Positions 1 to 8,506 are shown, counted from the first letter of the stretch. The stretch is DNA of 11,109 bases from Bacteroides sp. (GCA_014801595.1 JAAVDV010000052.1:1-11109), one strand, 5' to 3'. Notes: generated by a model not told the origin, from the sequence alone. Made by a program: numbers and translations.

Positions 1-1433
1 AATGCGAAGTAGTCATCTACCGTAACTTGAGTTGTCCCGTTACCATCCTTCATAAGCAATTTTGCCGAGGAAATAAGATCCGATGCGGAGAAATCACGTG
101 CATAGACTACCTTTACAGGGCGGGTGAGTCCCTGCCAACGTACGGTAATGTTAGTTTCAAGAGTGCCGGGTTCCTTGGTCTCTTTCAATTTTAGCATAAC
201 CTCGTAAGCCTTGCCGTGAAAAGATTGGCCTGCATTGATATCAGGGTTGCTACCCGCTACCGGGGGATTGACTTTTACGACTTCCAGCCAGTCACATTCA
301 ATGTCTATATTAGCCGCTTCAAATTTATACTCTTCATCATTCGGAGTATAAAGCTTTACATAAAAAGACTTTGTCTGATCCCAATTATCAGCGGTTGTAG
401 AATTACTACCATCAAATATCACGACATCCGAAACACCAAGTTCTCGAATACCGTCGGTAATCATGTTATAGCTTTGAGGATATACATCTATAATCTCAGT
501 CTCAAGTTTGGACACCGGATTTTTGGCGGCCTCGGCAGGAGTGGCATAACCCTTATCCTTGACCTCTATGACGTAGACCTTATATTCATGGTTCGCCTCA
601 ACACTCATTGGCACTACTTTTTGAGTTGCACCTTCTCCTTCGATTTTTTCGAAGTTGACGCGGTAATAGTAGTCAGAACCATCATAAGGAGCTTGCACAA
701 TCACATATGCGCGATCAGAATCTTTGGATGTTGGGTTTACCAATTCTCCACCTGCTGATAGAGTTGAATTGTCAGCCGGAAGAATAAACTTGCCATTGCA
801 GGGGACTCTGTCAAGACGTACGTCCTCCGCTGCTCCGAATACACCACTATTCAGGACATCGCCTTCCGTATATTTCCCATCAGTTTCAGTCGCCATCATT
901 GCCGACACTTTAGCGACTGTGCGATACAGAGGGATACATGAGGCATCACCATTAATAACATCTGACAATTTCACATCTCCGGTCATTGTGATATAATCAG
1001 ATGTCGTTGGATTGAATTCGAAAGATGTGGAGCTTTTTTCAGCATAATCATCATTTACAGCGAATTCTATCCCTGTATTTACGGCCTTATTATTGGCCAC
1101 TGCAGCCAAAGTCAAGGTGTTGACTTTAGCACGCAGCTCCTTATCGAGAGTAAAGGTAATGACGGCTGAACCATTGTTAAACTCGGGCATTTCTGATCCA
1201 GCAAACGGCACCACCTGAGCGATAGACCCAGTATCATCAAGCACAAGAATCGTGAGATCCGTTACTGCATCCGGATCTGCCGCGCGTGTAGGAACAGTGG
1301 TCATGTCAGCAACACTCAAATTCAGTGTCACCTCTCCATCGGAGCCAATTGTCCCCGGAATTTGGAAATCGTCGTCGGCACATGCCCCGAGCAACAGAGC
1401 CATCGCCGTATATGTGAATATTTTTTTATTCAT
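1..1433 (-). CDS. Large fimbrillin-like lipoprotein, probable minor/tip pilus subunit (3' end outside window)
   Basis: A reading frame opens at the ATG at 1433 and stays open for 477 codons to the window edge, so the C-terminus is missing. The product starts with a short basic, hydrophobic signal and an LLGAC lipobox (Cys18) followed by Asp residues, so it should be an outer-membrane or surface lipoprotein. A PTR-A motif (Arg50/Ala51) could be the arginine cleavage site used for type V pilin maturation. Residues about 168-176 (PLYRTVAKV) and 279-340 (NHEYKVYVIEV, GYATPAEAA, the LGVSD end) match the conserved core and C-terminal signature of Bacteroidales fimbrillins. Residues about 345-445 look like an additional beta-sandwich or Ig-like domain. 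It begins 30 bp after the preceding adhesin gene, so the two are co-transcribed. Fimbrial family membership is seen in the motifs; the tip or accessory role is inferred from size and position. Confidence 0.85.
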   Translation of the reverse strand, partial: MNKKIFTYTAMALLLGACADDDFQIPGTIGSDGEVTLNLSVADMTTVPTRAADPDAVTDLTILVLDDTGSIAQVVPFAGSEMPEFNNGSAVITFTLDKELRAKVNTLTLAAVANNKAVNTGIEFAVNDDYAEKSSTSFEFNPTTSDYITMTGDVKLSDVINGDASCIPLYRTVAKVSAMMATETDGKYTEGDVLNSGVFGAAEDVRLDRVPCNGKFILPADNSTLSAGGELVNPTSKDSDRAYVIVQAPYDGSDYYYRVNFEKIEGEGATQKVVPMSVEANHEYKVYVIEVKDKGYATPAEAAKNPVSKLETEIIDVYPQSYNMITDGIRELGVSDVVIFDGSNSTTADNWDQTKSFYVKLYTPNDEEYKFEAANIDIECDWLEVVKVNPPVAGSNPDINAGQSFHGKAYEVMLKLKETKEPGTLETNITVRWQGLTRPVKVVYARDFSASDLISSAKLLMKDGNGTTQVTVDDYFA

Positions 1434-1463
1434 CGTTTCAGTTGTGTTTCAAAGGTCGCCAGA

Positions 1464-4274
1464 TTATTGCTGCTTGCCATTTGTATAGAGGCCATTGCCG
1501 GTATAGGGAATATTGGCAGTCTGAGGCTGGCCGTCTCCTGCATTGAAAATGATATGGGTAGGATTCTTACCGACCAGACCTGTGTATTTATAATGGCCAT
1601 GTGCATCCTTCTCTGTCAGCTTCTCACCGGGCCAACCCGGCCCACTTACATCATTTCCATAGTAATAGATGTAAACATCTGGCCAGTTCTCGGGATTGCT
1701 GTAATATACGGCATCATCATGTGTATCGGTGGGTGTCGGCGGTACAGGATCATTACCGCCACCGACATCAGCCTTATCCGAGTGGAAATTTTTGTCGCCA
1801 CTGTCAGTGACATCAATCCATGCTTCCCGACTGGGGTAATCAAAAAGCGCAATACCTGCACCCGAGGGGTACTGCCACATATTATCGCCTTTATGTGCGG
1901 CCGTAAAGATAATCAGAGCTTTACCTGGAGTGGCTACGCCAGAAAGTTCAAAATAATACCAGCCATCACCCATAGTCGGATCTTTGGCCATGACAATGCC
2001 GGGCCATCCGGTAATAATTTCTCCGGCTGCACATTCTTCACACCTGTCGCGGGTGATGGTGTTCCGGTAATCGGCACAGAAGTCAAATTTGGAATAATGC
2101 TTGGGATTAGCATTGTTGGCCTCCCATTCATTGGCAGTATTGGTGAAGTATCTGAAACCATTATCCAAAGTCACAGGAAGAGTCGGGTCATTATCACCAC
2201 CATTGCTCCAGCCCAAAAAGGATAGTGCGCCGGTAAAGGAATATTGAAGAGCAGCTACGGTAGCATTATCATTATTTTTAGCACCGACAGGCTTACCGGC
2301 GCGGCTCATGACCTGTGGATCCGTCGTATAAGGACTCATATCAGTCGGAAAAGACAATGCTTGGTAAACATAAATATGAGTATGCTCATAATCCGACTTT
2401 ACGTGAATCTTATACTTGTCAACTTTGGCGATAACATATACCGTGATAGTTTCGGTAACTTCTTCATCGTTGACCCTTCCCGTCACTTTGATTGTCAAAG
2501 TATGATTATTATTCCAGTAGTCACGTCCATCGTTAAGACCGGTATAGCGCACTCGCAGATTGAATATACCGGTTGTGGATTCCGACATATTTACGCTGTA
2601 ATGGTAGTCATCGATCTGAGTCACCGATGTCGGGGCATTTTCACCTGTTCCGGAGAAATCCATACCGTCACCATCTTGAAGTACGAGGGATTTTGCTGAA
2701 TATTCCTCTTCAATCAAAGATTGCCATTCGGAGTCCTTGGTGATGGTGAAAGAGGAAATATTGGTTGTAATCGGGATAATGATGTCACCATAATACATCC
2801 CCGAACCGATACGTTCCGTGATATCGATACTAACCATCTTCTCGGCTACCTCAAGGAATTCAGTGAATTCAATATCCTCCACCTGAATTTTTTTTGTCAG
2901 CGTGCCTGATTTGAGTGTTATGACCTTCCAATCATCACCTGATTTTATCTGATCTACGTCCGCTTTACTAAGCAGGGGAGAAAGTGAGACATGTATAGTT
3001 TGTGCGGTTTTATCTTCTTCAAAGATATATATAGGCTCCACAGAGCCGTCAGCCTTCGTGAAGGAAGGATTATCGGAGAAATCGAGTTGACCGTTTGTCT
3101 CATACCAAATTTCTGTATCCGTTCCGGATTTTACCGATATCTTTGTCTTATCTATATGAAGGAAATACGCGCCATGCAGGGAGTAGGCCATAGTAACCGG
3201 ATCCCAGGATTGAATTGTAACTGCAAATTTTCCCTTGGTATTGCCCACCGCATCATAGAATGTGGAGCGTTTAAGTCCATCATTTGAGAGTGTAGCGGTG
3301 GCAGTTGAATTGTCAGCCAGAGGTATATTTATGGCAGGTTTATTCGAAGCAGTCGTATCAAAGAGATACTCCCCGACATAAACTATCGATTGCCATGCCC
3401 AAGGTGTCTTGGCAGGGGCATCGTCCTTCTTATTAGAAAGATTATCAACGTTTACCGTCTCAAGAGTCGTAGTATTACCGTCAGCATCGGTAAAATCGGG
3501 AAAATCATAATATGCGCCTGTTAGACTTATGTCGGTGATATCTCCCGAGGAGTTGCCGAGCCCGCTCAGAAGTAGCGACTCGTTATAAACATTTGTTATC
3601 TTTGGATCTGCTCCGACTGTGCGTGACGGATCTAAATCGTTGAGCAAGGTGACGCGGACTTTTGCTACTGCGAATTTCAAGTCGGCCTTGATGGTTTGGG
3701 AGGATCTGCCTGCAACCGCAATTTTAGCCGGAGTTTCATAATTACCCTGCGAGTTCTTCACTTGTAGTGTTGAGCACGACATCGGCAGCCCATTCGAAGA
3801 TGTGAGCGCGGATATGTCCTTAATCTTAAGGAGTTTAAGGTCGTCCTCCGTTATAGTAGAATATGAAGATTCAAGTTCATCGTAGTTAGCTACGACATAC
3901 ATGCGGTATTCACCTGTCGGAATGGATACTTTATAGCCGGTATATTCCGATAGCTCGCCACTACCGGGAGTTCCTCCGGTCAGCTTTTCTCTTACCGGAT
4001 CGGCACCCTCGACATCAGAAAATGCGAAGAAATAAAGATCATTGATGTCGCTCTCCTTCTCATCGAAGTTCCAGATTTCGCCGGGAGCACGTGTTTGAGA
4101 AATTTGTGCGGCGCGTGTCGCAGCCTCATGGGAGACGAATGGTACATACACGACGACACCCTGGCCGTCAGTAATATCCTGCGGGTGTCCCGAGTCAAAG
4201 TCATCGCTACAGCCTGCGAAGGTCAATGCTAAGCCGGCTAATATGCTTGAGATATGTCGTTGATAACGTTTCAT
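1464..4274 (-). CDS. Putative pilus tip adhesin: fimbrillin-like lipoprotein with two C-terminal starch-binding-module-26-like domains
   Basis: The 936-residue product starts with a lipoprotein signal (LTFAGC, Cys22, then SDD). Two TR-A motifs follow (Arg54/Ala55 and Arg62/Ala63), possible pilin maturation sites. Residues about 70-370 resemble a fimbrillin domain, with SDINDLYFFAF, a GEYRMYVVAN strand and FAVAKVRVTLL at 201-211. Residues about 375-620 look like two Ig-like beta domains of unknown family. Two modules with starch-binding-module-26 character follow. The first is about 621-822, with WPGIVM at 757, WYYFELSG at 772, ALIIFTA at 786 and an inserted Cys-rich loop (C733, C745, C748). 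After a Gly/Pro/Thr linker (838-852), the second is about 853-936, with NWPDVYIYYYG, WPGEKLT at 881 and HIIFNAGDGQPQT at 907. The WPG and IIFN-GDGQ-QT patterns are typical of amylase starch-binding modules. The operon context suggests a pilus tip binding alpha-glucan. Module identity is moderately sure; ligand and tip position are inferred. Confidence 0.85.
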   Translation of the reverse strand: MKRYQRHISSILAGLALTFAGCSDDFDSGHPQDITDGQGVVVYVPFVSHEAATRAAQISQTRAPGEIWNFDEKESDINDLYFFAFSDVEGADPVREKLTGGTPGSGELSEYTGYKVSIPTGEYRMYVVANYDELESSYSTITEDDLKLLKIKDISALTSSNGLPMSCSTLQVKNSQGNYETPAKIAVAGRSSQTIKADLKFAVAKVRVTLLNDLDPSRTVGADPKITNVYNESLLLSGLGNSSGDITDISLTGAYYDFPDFTDADGNTTTLETVNVDNLSNKKDDAPAKTPWAWQSIVYVGEYLFDTTASNKPAINIPLADNSTATATLSNDGLKRSTFYDAVGNTKGKFAVTIQSWDPVTMAYSLHGAYFLHIDKTKISVKSGTDTEIWYETNGQLDFSDNPSFTKADGSVEPIYIFEEDKTAQTIHVSLSPLLSKADVDQIKSGDDWKVITLKSGTLTKKIQVEDIEFTEFLEVAEKMVSIDITERIGSGMYYGDIIIPITTNISSFTITKDSEWQSLIEEEYSAKSLVLQDGDGMDFSGTGENAPTSVTQIDDYHYSVNMSESTTGIFNLRVRYTGLNDGRDYWNNNHTLTIKVTGRVNDEEVTETITVYVIAKVDKYKIHVKSDYEHTHIYVYQALSFPTDMSPYTTDPQVMSRAGKPVGAKNNDNATVAALQYSFTGALSFLGWSNGGDNDPTLPVTLDNGFRYFTNTANEWEANNANPKHYSKFDFCADYRNTITRDRCEECAAGEIITGWPGIVMAKDPTMGDGWYYFELSGVATPGKALIIFTAAHKGDNMWQYPSGAGIALFDYPSREAWIDVTDSGDKNFHSDKADVGGGNDPVPPTPTDTHDDAVYYSNPENWPDVYIYYYGNDVSGPGWPGEKLTEKDAHGHYKYTGLVGKNPTHIIFNAGDGQPQTANIPYTGNGLYTNGKQQ

Positions 4275-4350
4275 CTATCGTTGTCTATGATGAGTCGGTT
4301 GGATTGTTGATGAAGTAATATTGAGTGGAATACGAACAGGTGCCGTAAAC

Positions 4351-5604
4351 TCAGAATTCAAAGTTAATGCGTTCATACTCCCACTTCGTAGCGCGGACGT
4401 AGATCTGCAGCTCGCCGTTGTCGGGCTTGGAGACGGAGAAGGTGTAGCAATGGTTGCGGAGAAGACCGCGCCAGGCTCCGTCGTCGGCGTTCTGAATCGC
4501 TTCGTAGCTCTTTTCAGAGAGTTTGCCGTTGTCGTAGGGGGAGATGTGGATGGTCTTGTCGGGCAAGCCGTCGGCGGTGAGAGTCACGAGTCCGCGTATC
4601 GCGTCATCGGCTGCCTTGCCGGTGAAGTCGTGCTCGTAGGCGTAGAATATGTATTTGGCCGGCTTGGCCGGCTCCCCGGTCGCTTCGTTGGCTTCGGTGG
4701 CTGCTATGTCCGGTGCCGTCTTTTGCTGAGTGTTCAGGGCGAGATCTTCTTCGACATTCGGGAATGCGGCGGGGATATCGTTGAAATCCTTTGACCACCA
4801 TATCGAGCTGATGCCGGTATTCGTTCCCTCAAGAGCGTGCGGAAAAAGGCGGCCGCCGGCATTGTGGGTGCATGTGGCCGAGGTGATGATGCCGTCGAGG
4901 TCCTCGATTACAATCTTGGCCATGGCGCGTGTCATGCGGATGGCGGGGAGTTGGAGGGGTGCCACTCCGTAGATGTCGCGGTTATAGGTGGCCTCAAGCC
5001 ATTCGGTCGTGATGCGTTCGCATCCGGCCATGGGAAGCAGCACACTTCCGTCGGTGAGGTTCTCAAGATCGCTCTCCAGAGTCCACACTTTATTTTTGAG
5101 AGTGTCGTCAAGCTTCAATCTCGGGTCGGAGAGGACGTTGCCGGGTATCGTCTGGAAATCTCCGCTTTTGGCCATTTCGGGTATGCTGAAAGCGGCGATG
5201 TAGAAATCGGAGGCATACTCGGTGTGGGTCTCCTTGTTGAGAGTGAAGGAGAAAGTCGGTCCCCATGTGGCGTGGTCGTAGAATGTGACCCCTGCGGGGT
5301 GTTCGCCGGCGGCATAGATCACCTCGATGAGTTTCGCGTCGGAAGCGGTGTAGGTCGCTATGTAGAGACTGTTCGGATTGATGGCCGATTCGGCGCGCAG
5401 AAGTGGATCGGTGGGTTGGGTGCCGTGGTCGAAGATATTCTCTCCATCTCCCGCGGTCGGGGCCACCGACATTATTACGGGCAGCTCCATCTGCTCGATG
5501 CCCGACAGACCGCCGGGTTCGTCGGCTAATGGTGAGGAGCCGCATGCGGTGAGAGTCGCTGCGGCTGCCAGAGAGGCGATGTATGTGAGATATTGCTTGC
5601 GCAT
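4351..5604 (-). CDS. Accessory fimbrillin-like lipoprotein (Mfa3-like position)
   Basis: The 417-residue product has a lipoprotein signal (LTAC, Cys21). Features shared with Bacteroidales fimbrillins are a PLLRAES segment (Arg70/Ala71, possible protease site), an SDFYIAAF strand, LLPMAGC at 189-195, the TRAMAKIVIEDL core strand at 225-236, the LLRNHCYTFSV motif at 381-391 and a YVRATKW strand close to the C-terminus. It lies behind the anchor gene and ahead of the large adhesin, the place where accessory subunits such as Mfa3 sit in P. gingivalis. It may be an adaptor joining the tip protein to the shaft or a further minor subunit. I cannot assign it to a specific named family, so Mfa3 equivalence is positional only. 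The gene is GC-rich like the anchor gene, unlike the adhesin that follows. No promoter of the TAnnTTTG type is visible in the 145-bp gap upstream, which carries a dispersed repeat element. Confidence 0.8.
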   Translation of the reverse strand: MRKQYLTYIASLAAAATLTACGSSPLADEPGGLSGIEQMELPVIMSVAPTAGDGENIFDHGTQPTDPLLRAESAINPNSLYIATYTASDAKLIEVIYAAGEHPAGVTFYDHATWGPTFSFTLNKETHTEYASDFYIAAFSIPEMAKSGDFQTIPGNVLSDPRLKLDDTLKNKVWTLESDLENLTDGSVLLPMAGCERITTEWLEATYNRDIYGVAPLQLPAIRMTRAMAKIVIEDLDGIITSATCTHNAGGRLFPHALEGTNTGISSIWWSKDFNDIPAAFPNVEEDLALNTQQKTAPDIAATEANEATGEPAKPAKYIFYAYEHDFTGKAADDAIRGLVTLTADGLPDKTIHISPYDNGKLSEKSYEAIQNADDGAWRGLLRNHCYTFSVSKPDNGELQIYVRATKWEYERINFEF

Positions 5605-5652
5605 GATATTATGTGGAGTTTCTGTTTTCTATTATGGAATCTGAGCCGATCT

Positions 5653-5690
5653 GGCAGCGGAGCTGCCGGCACCGACAAGCTTCGCGCGGG
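5653..5690. repeat. Dispersed structured element, copy 1
   Basis: GGCAGCGGAGCTGCC (5653-5667) folds as a 6-bp stem with a GGA loop, followed by GGCACCGACAAGCTTCGCGC. A second copy lies at 11030-11068 with the same layout. The stems differ at two paired positions (GGCAGC/GCTGCC here, GGCGGC/GCCGCC there), a compensatory change that keeps pairing. It fills much of the 145-bp gap between the anchor and the accessory lipoprotein genes. It resembles a REP-type dispersed palindromic element; its function is unknown. Confidence 0.7.
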
Positions 5691-5749
5691 CACGGGCTTC
5701 TTTTGGGGAGCTCGGTGCGGCTATTGCCGGGCAGGTGCCGTGGGGAGCC

Positions 5750-6781
5750 TTACCATTCGATGCTCTGCAGCACGATAATCCAGTCGTTGACATAAATCTG
5801 CATCTTCACCCACTGCTCCTGCTCGTCGAGCACGAGATGCACGGTGAAGGAATCCTCGCGGTCGAGATATTCCTGCTCATCCATGTCGGGGGCGTCGAAT
5901 TCCTTGGCGGCGAGAATGAGCTGCATGAGGTCGGTGCGGATCACCTCCTCGCCGGTCGACGTGCGGCGCACGATTATCTGTCCCTCGGAATCGGGAGTGA
6001 GTCGGGCGATGTGCATGTCGGCTATTGCGGCGGGGACGCTGACATCGGTCAGGCCGCCGTGTCCGTCGGGGATTGCGGTCTCGATGCCGTCGCGGTCGAC
6101 GGGATGGTAGCGGAATTTCTCACCGCGCAGGACGCGGTTGTCAGGTCCCATGACGGCGTTGTCCTCCTCCACGAAGAAATCGAAGTCGGAGTGGGAGATG
6201 GCACCCCCGTCCTGGCGGCGGAGGATGAGACGCAGGTTATTGTTGTTCTTGGTGAGATAGATTGTCTGTTCCTCCACTCCATCCTCGGTGGTGAAGGTGA
6301 GGTTGGAGTCGGCGTGGAAAAGGTCGGTCAGACGCTGGTCGGAATATACGTTGCCCTGCTCGTCGGTCATTGTGTTGAGTCGGCAGGTGAGGTCGTCGGG
6401 GGATGAGATGGCGCGTGTGCCGTCGAGAGAGTAGGGGGCGTCATCGGTGAGACCGCCCCAGACGATGAAGCGGCTCGGTTTGCCGCGTGGCACCTCCACG
6501 GGCACGACCCAGTCGTTGGCGCGGAGCGTTTCGAGGTCGGCCGAAGCCGAACTGATGAGGTTGCCGTCGGCGTCGAAGGCGTAGATTTGGGCGGCCTCGA
6601 CCTTGTCGACGCGGTTTTCGAACTGCATGTTGCGGTCGAAGGCGAGTCGGACTTTATATGTCGGGACACATTCCGGCAGATCATCGAAGATAAAGCTGTC
6701 GCAGGAAGAGAGTGAGACAGCGCCGATGACGGCGGCAGCTGCGGTTGCGATGCTTTTGGTATTTAAGAAGTCGAGTTTCAT
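5750..6781 (-). CDS. mfa2: FimB/Mfa2-family fimbrial anchor lipoprotein
   Basis: The 343-residue product begins at the ATG at 6781, directly before MKLDFLNTKS and a lipoprotein signal ending LSSC (Cys27). An in-frame ATG at 6895 would add 38 residues read from an intergenic repeat and would bury the signal, so it is rejected. The mature N-terminus (CDSFIFDDLPEC, then YKVRLAFDRNMQF and VEAAQIYAFDADGNLI) is the family signature. Further hallmarks are LTDLFHADSNLTF at 151-163, LTKNNNNLRLIL at 176-187 and the C-terminal VNDWIIVLQ at 331-339. Members of this family anchor the pilus in the outer membrane and control its length. Here it follows the major subunit gene, as mfa2 follows mfa1 in P. gingivalis. 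The gene is markedly GC-rich compared with mfa1. FimB and Mfa2 belong to one family; the Mfa2 name is chosen because the shaft subunit is Mfa1-like. Confidence 0.9.
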   Translation of the reverse strand: MKLDFLNTKSIATAAAAVIGAVSLSSCDSFIFDDLPECVPTYKVRLAFDRNMQFENRVDKVEAAQIYAFDADGNLISSASADLETLRANDWVVPVEVPRGKPSRFIVWGGLTDDAPYSLDGTRAISSPDDLTCRLNTMTDEQGNVYSDQRLTDLFHADSNLTFTTEDGVEEQTIYLTKNNNNLRLILRRQDGGAISHSDFDFFVEEDNAVMGPDNRVLRGEKFRYHPVDRDGIETAIPDGHGGLTDVSVPAAIADMHIARLTPDSEGQIIVRRTSTGEEVIRTDLMQLILAAKEFDAPDMDEQEYLDREDSFTVHLVLDEQEQWVKMQIYVNDWIIVLQSIEW

Positions 6782-6835
6782 AAGAACTGTAGGGTAGTTA
6801 TAGCGACTAAGGACCGTTTCAAGGGTCGGTAGCCA

Positions 6836-6905
6836 TTTAGTCCATAGACCATAGGCCATAGGACCAGGGGTTTTAGTCCATAGACCAGAGACCATAGGAC
6901 CAGAG
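6836..6905 (-). repeat. Degenerate heptamer repeat cluster A (inverted relative to cluster B)
   Basis: On the minus strand this stretch reads as TCTATGG-like heptamers (TCCTATGG, TCTCTGG, TCTATGG) punctuated by ACTAAA, with two units ending TCTATGGACTAAA (6871-6887 and 6836-6851). It lies in the 204-bp gap between mfa1 and mfa2. The 30 bases at 6871-6900 are an inverted match of 8624-8653 with 28 identities by eye, including the exact 17-mer TGGTCTATGGACTAAAA. An in-frame extension of mfa2 across it would encode a repeated GLWTK peptide, which I regard as accidental. Confidence 0.85.
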
Positions 6906-6913
6906 AAAAGAGG

Positions 6914-6958
6914 AATGCGTCCGGAGACTCCGGAGAATCCGTAAGCTCCGGACGCATT
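6914..6958 (-). terminator. Perfect 13-bp stem-loop behind mfa1 (partial terminator or 3' stabiliser)
   Basis: AATGCGTCCGGAG (6914-6926) pairs exactly with CTCCGGACGCATT (6946-6958) around a 19-base loop. The loop contains a second CTCCGGAG palindrome (6928-6935), so alternative pairings are possible. The structure starts 27 bp after the mfa1 stop and is followed on the transcribed strand by CCTCTTTTCTCTGG, only a weak T tract. This fits a leaky terminator or a processing/stability element that raises shaft subunit output relative to the anchor gene downstream. Confidence 0.7.
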
Positions 6959-6985
6959 ATAGTTGTTTGATTTAGATGAAATCGA

Positions 6986-8506
6986 TTACCAGTTGACAGT
7001 CTGAGTGGGGACGAGACGCCAATCCATAACTCTTACGTTAAGATGCAGGAAGAAGTTCTGGTCATCGGGATTGTTGGGAGTAATCGGGATGATGGGTTCA
7101 TCAAGGTTCGGCAGACCGATACCCATGCCGGTGATTTTACCGATCTCAACATCATATACATGGTTACGGACGATACCATTCCAAACTTTGCCCTGTTTAT
7201 TGTCCCAGCGCTGAATCGGAGCAGCATAATAACCCTTACCTGCCTGATACTTCATGCAACGAAGACCGGTATCTTTGCCGGCAGCTTTCTGAGAGTTGAG
7301 CATCATCCAGCCATTCCACTCGGCACCTTCGCCATCTTTTACAAGTCTATCAGTGGTAGTTTCAGCATCTCCGGTACCGGTATAAACGGCACCCATAGCC
7401 TTCATAACAGCCTTTTCAGAAGTGAATACAGAGAATTCATCACCCATTGCCATCAACCAGAAAGTTCCATTTTTATCAGCAAATGTAGTAGTGCCATCTG
7501 CGGTCTTTATGGCATATGTGCCGAGTACAATAACTGAAGTCTGGGTGGCAGTTGCAGATCCTGTGCACTCACGGACATAGTGGAAATTCTTCGAAGAATC
7601 CCACATATCGTCACCCTCGCAGTTCTCCGGAATCTCTGCAATTGTCATGTATTCAAGAGGATAATCCTCTGATGCACCAACTGCTGAACACCAATAGCTA
7701 CGATTGATACCTGTGGGTTTTGCCCAAGAAAGATCAGCGGTATAGGTGGGAAGATTCTTTACAAGGTAGGAGTTACCCTGAGTGGCTGTCAAGAATACAG
7801 CCTCGGGTACAAATGTTACCTTACCCACTGTTTTAGTATCGCCACTATAATATGCGACATCAGCAATATTGTTGCTAAAAGACGCAGCTTTAGAAAGTTT
7901 CACTTTAGCAGCGAGACGCTCAACATTGATTATTACAGCGTTAGTTTCATTAGCATCTGCAGCCGCCTCTTCAGAAGTGAACAACTTATCTGTGGTGATA
8001 GGAGTGCGGTAGGTGGCAACGTCACTGCTATTGTAGTAAGCCGCGTTAGACATTGTGAAGTAGGTTTTGCCATCTTCATCAGTAGAGATACTGTTGGTCA
8101 CGCGGCGGCGGGGATTGTCCTTACCTTCATCATTAGTCTGTGCATTGACAATCGCTACAACTGCTTTTGCAGGGCGATTGAGTTTTACTATTGCACATTT
8201 CTTACCCTCATGATCGATGATCTGGGTATCATAGCCTTCTCCGACACCTGCGGTCTGGTCGAACATATATGTGCCGGATTCATTATAGAAAAGGAAGTGG
8301 ATATCCTTGATATCGCTTTCACCCTCACCGGGATCAAATCCGGCTTCCTGACCTGCACGGGTCACATCGCTGGCAAGAACGAAGCGAACGTAGCCGTAAT
8401 CTCCGTCCTCATTGGGGTTCTGAGATCCCCCCTCCGGTTCGTTGGCGGCGCAGCTTCCGAGGAGGAAGAGACCTGCGGTCAACGCGAATGCATAAGTCTT
8501 TTTCAT
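6986..8506 (-). CDS. mfa1: Mfa1-family major fimbrial subunit (pilus shaft)
   Basis: The 506-residue product has a lipoprotein signal (FLLGSC, Cys19). Strand YGYVRFVLASDVTRAGQE carries the TR-A motif (Arg50/Ala51) where the leading strand would be cut to allow strand-exchange polymerisation. Next come SDIKDIHFLFYNESG at 65-79, the VERLAAKVKL core motif at 195-204, and the Mfa1 C-terminal signature: GIVRNHVYDVEIGKITGMG at 444-462, LPNLDEPIIP at 465-474 and the final VRVMDWRLVP strand at 491-500. This order (DUF3575, DUF3868, Mfa1, Mfa2) is common in Bacteroidales. In the related P. gingivalis system the subunit is exported as a lipoprotein and polymerises at the cell surface. The gene is AT-richer than its immediate neighbours and is bracketed by inverted heptamer repeat clusters. 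A strong hairpin follows its stop. No separate consensus promoter is visible upstream, only an A-rich leader on the transcribed strand. Confidence 0.92.
   Translation of the reverse strand: MKKTYAFALTAGLFLLGSCAANEPEGGSQNPNEDGDYGYVRFVLASDVTRAGQEAGFDPGEGESDIKDIHFLFYNESGTYMFDQTAGVGEGYDTQIIDHEGKKCAIVKLNRPAKAVVAIVNAQTNDEGKDNPRRRVTNSISTDEDGKTYFTMSNAAYYNSSDVATYRTPITTDKLFTSEEAAADANETNAVIINVERLAAKVKLSKAASFSNNIADVAYYSGDTKTVGKVTFVPEAVFLTATQGNSYLVKNLPTYTADLSWAKPTGINRSYWCSAVGASEDYPLEYMTIAEIPENCEGDDMWDSSKNFHYVRECTGSATATQTSVIVLGTYAIKTADGTTTFADKNGTFWLMAMGDEFSVFTSEKAVMKAMGAVYTGTGDAETTTDRLVKDGEGAEWNGWMMLNSQKAAGKDTGLRCMKYQAGKGYYAAPIQRWDNKQGKVWNGIVRNHVYDVEIGKITGMGIGLPNLDEPIIPITPNNPDDQNFFLHLNVRVMDWRLVPTQTVNW

Noticed and set aside
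4837..6406. Plus-strand open frames of 150-230 codons (4837-5529, 5735-6406) opposite the accessory and anchor genes
   Set aside because: Their low-complexity Gly/Val-rich translations are typical of antisense frames, and the minus-strand genes are well supported.
6782..6895. Upstream in-frame ATG extending the Mfa2-family protein by 38 residues with a repeated GLWTK peptide
   Set aside because: The extension reads through the intergenic heptamer repeat, and a good lipoprotein signal begins at the ATG at 6781.
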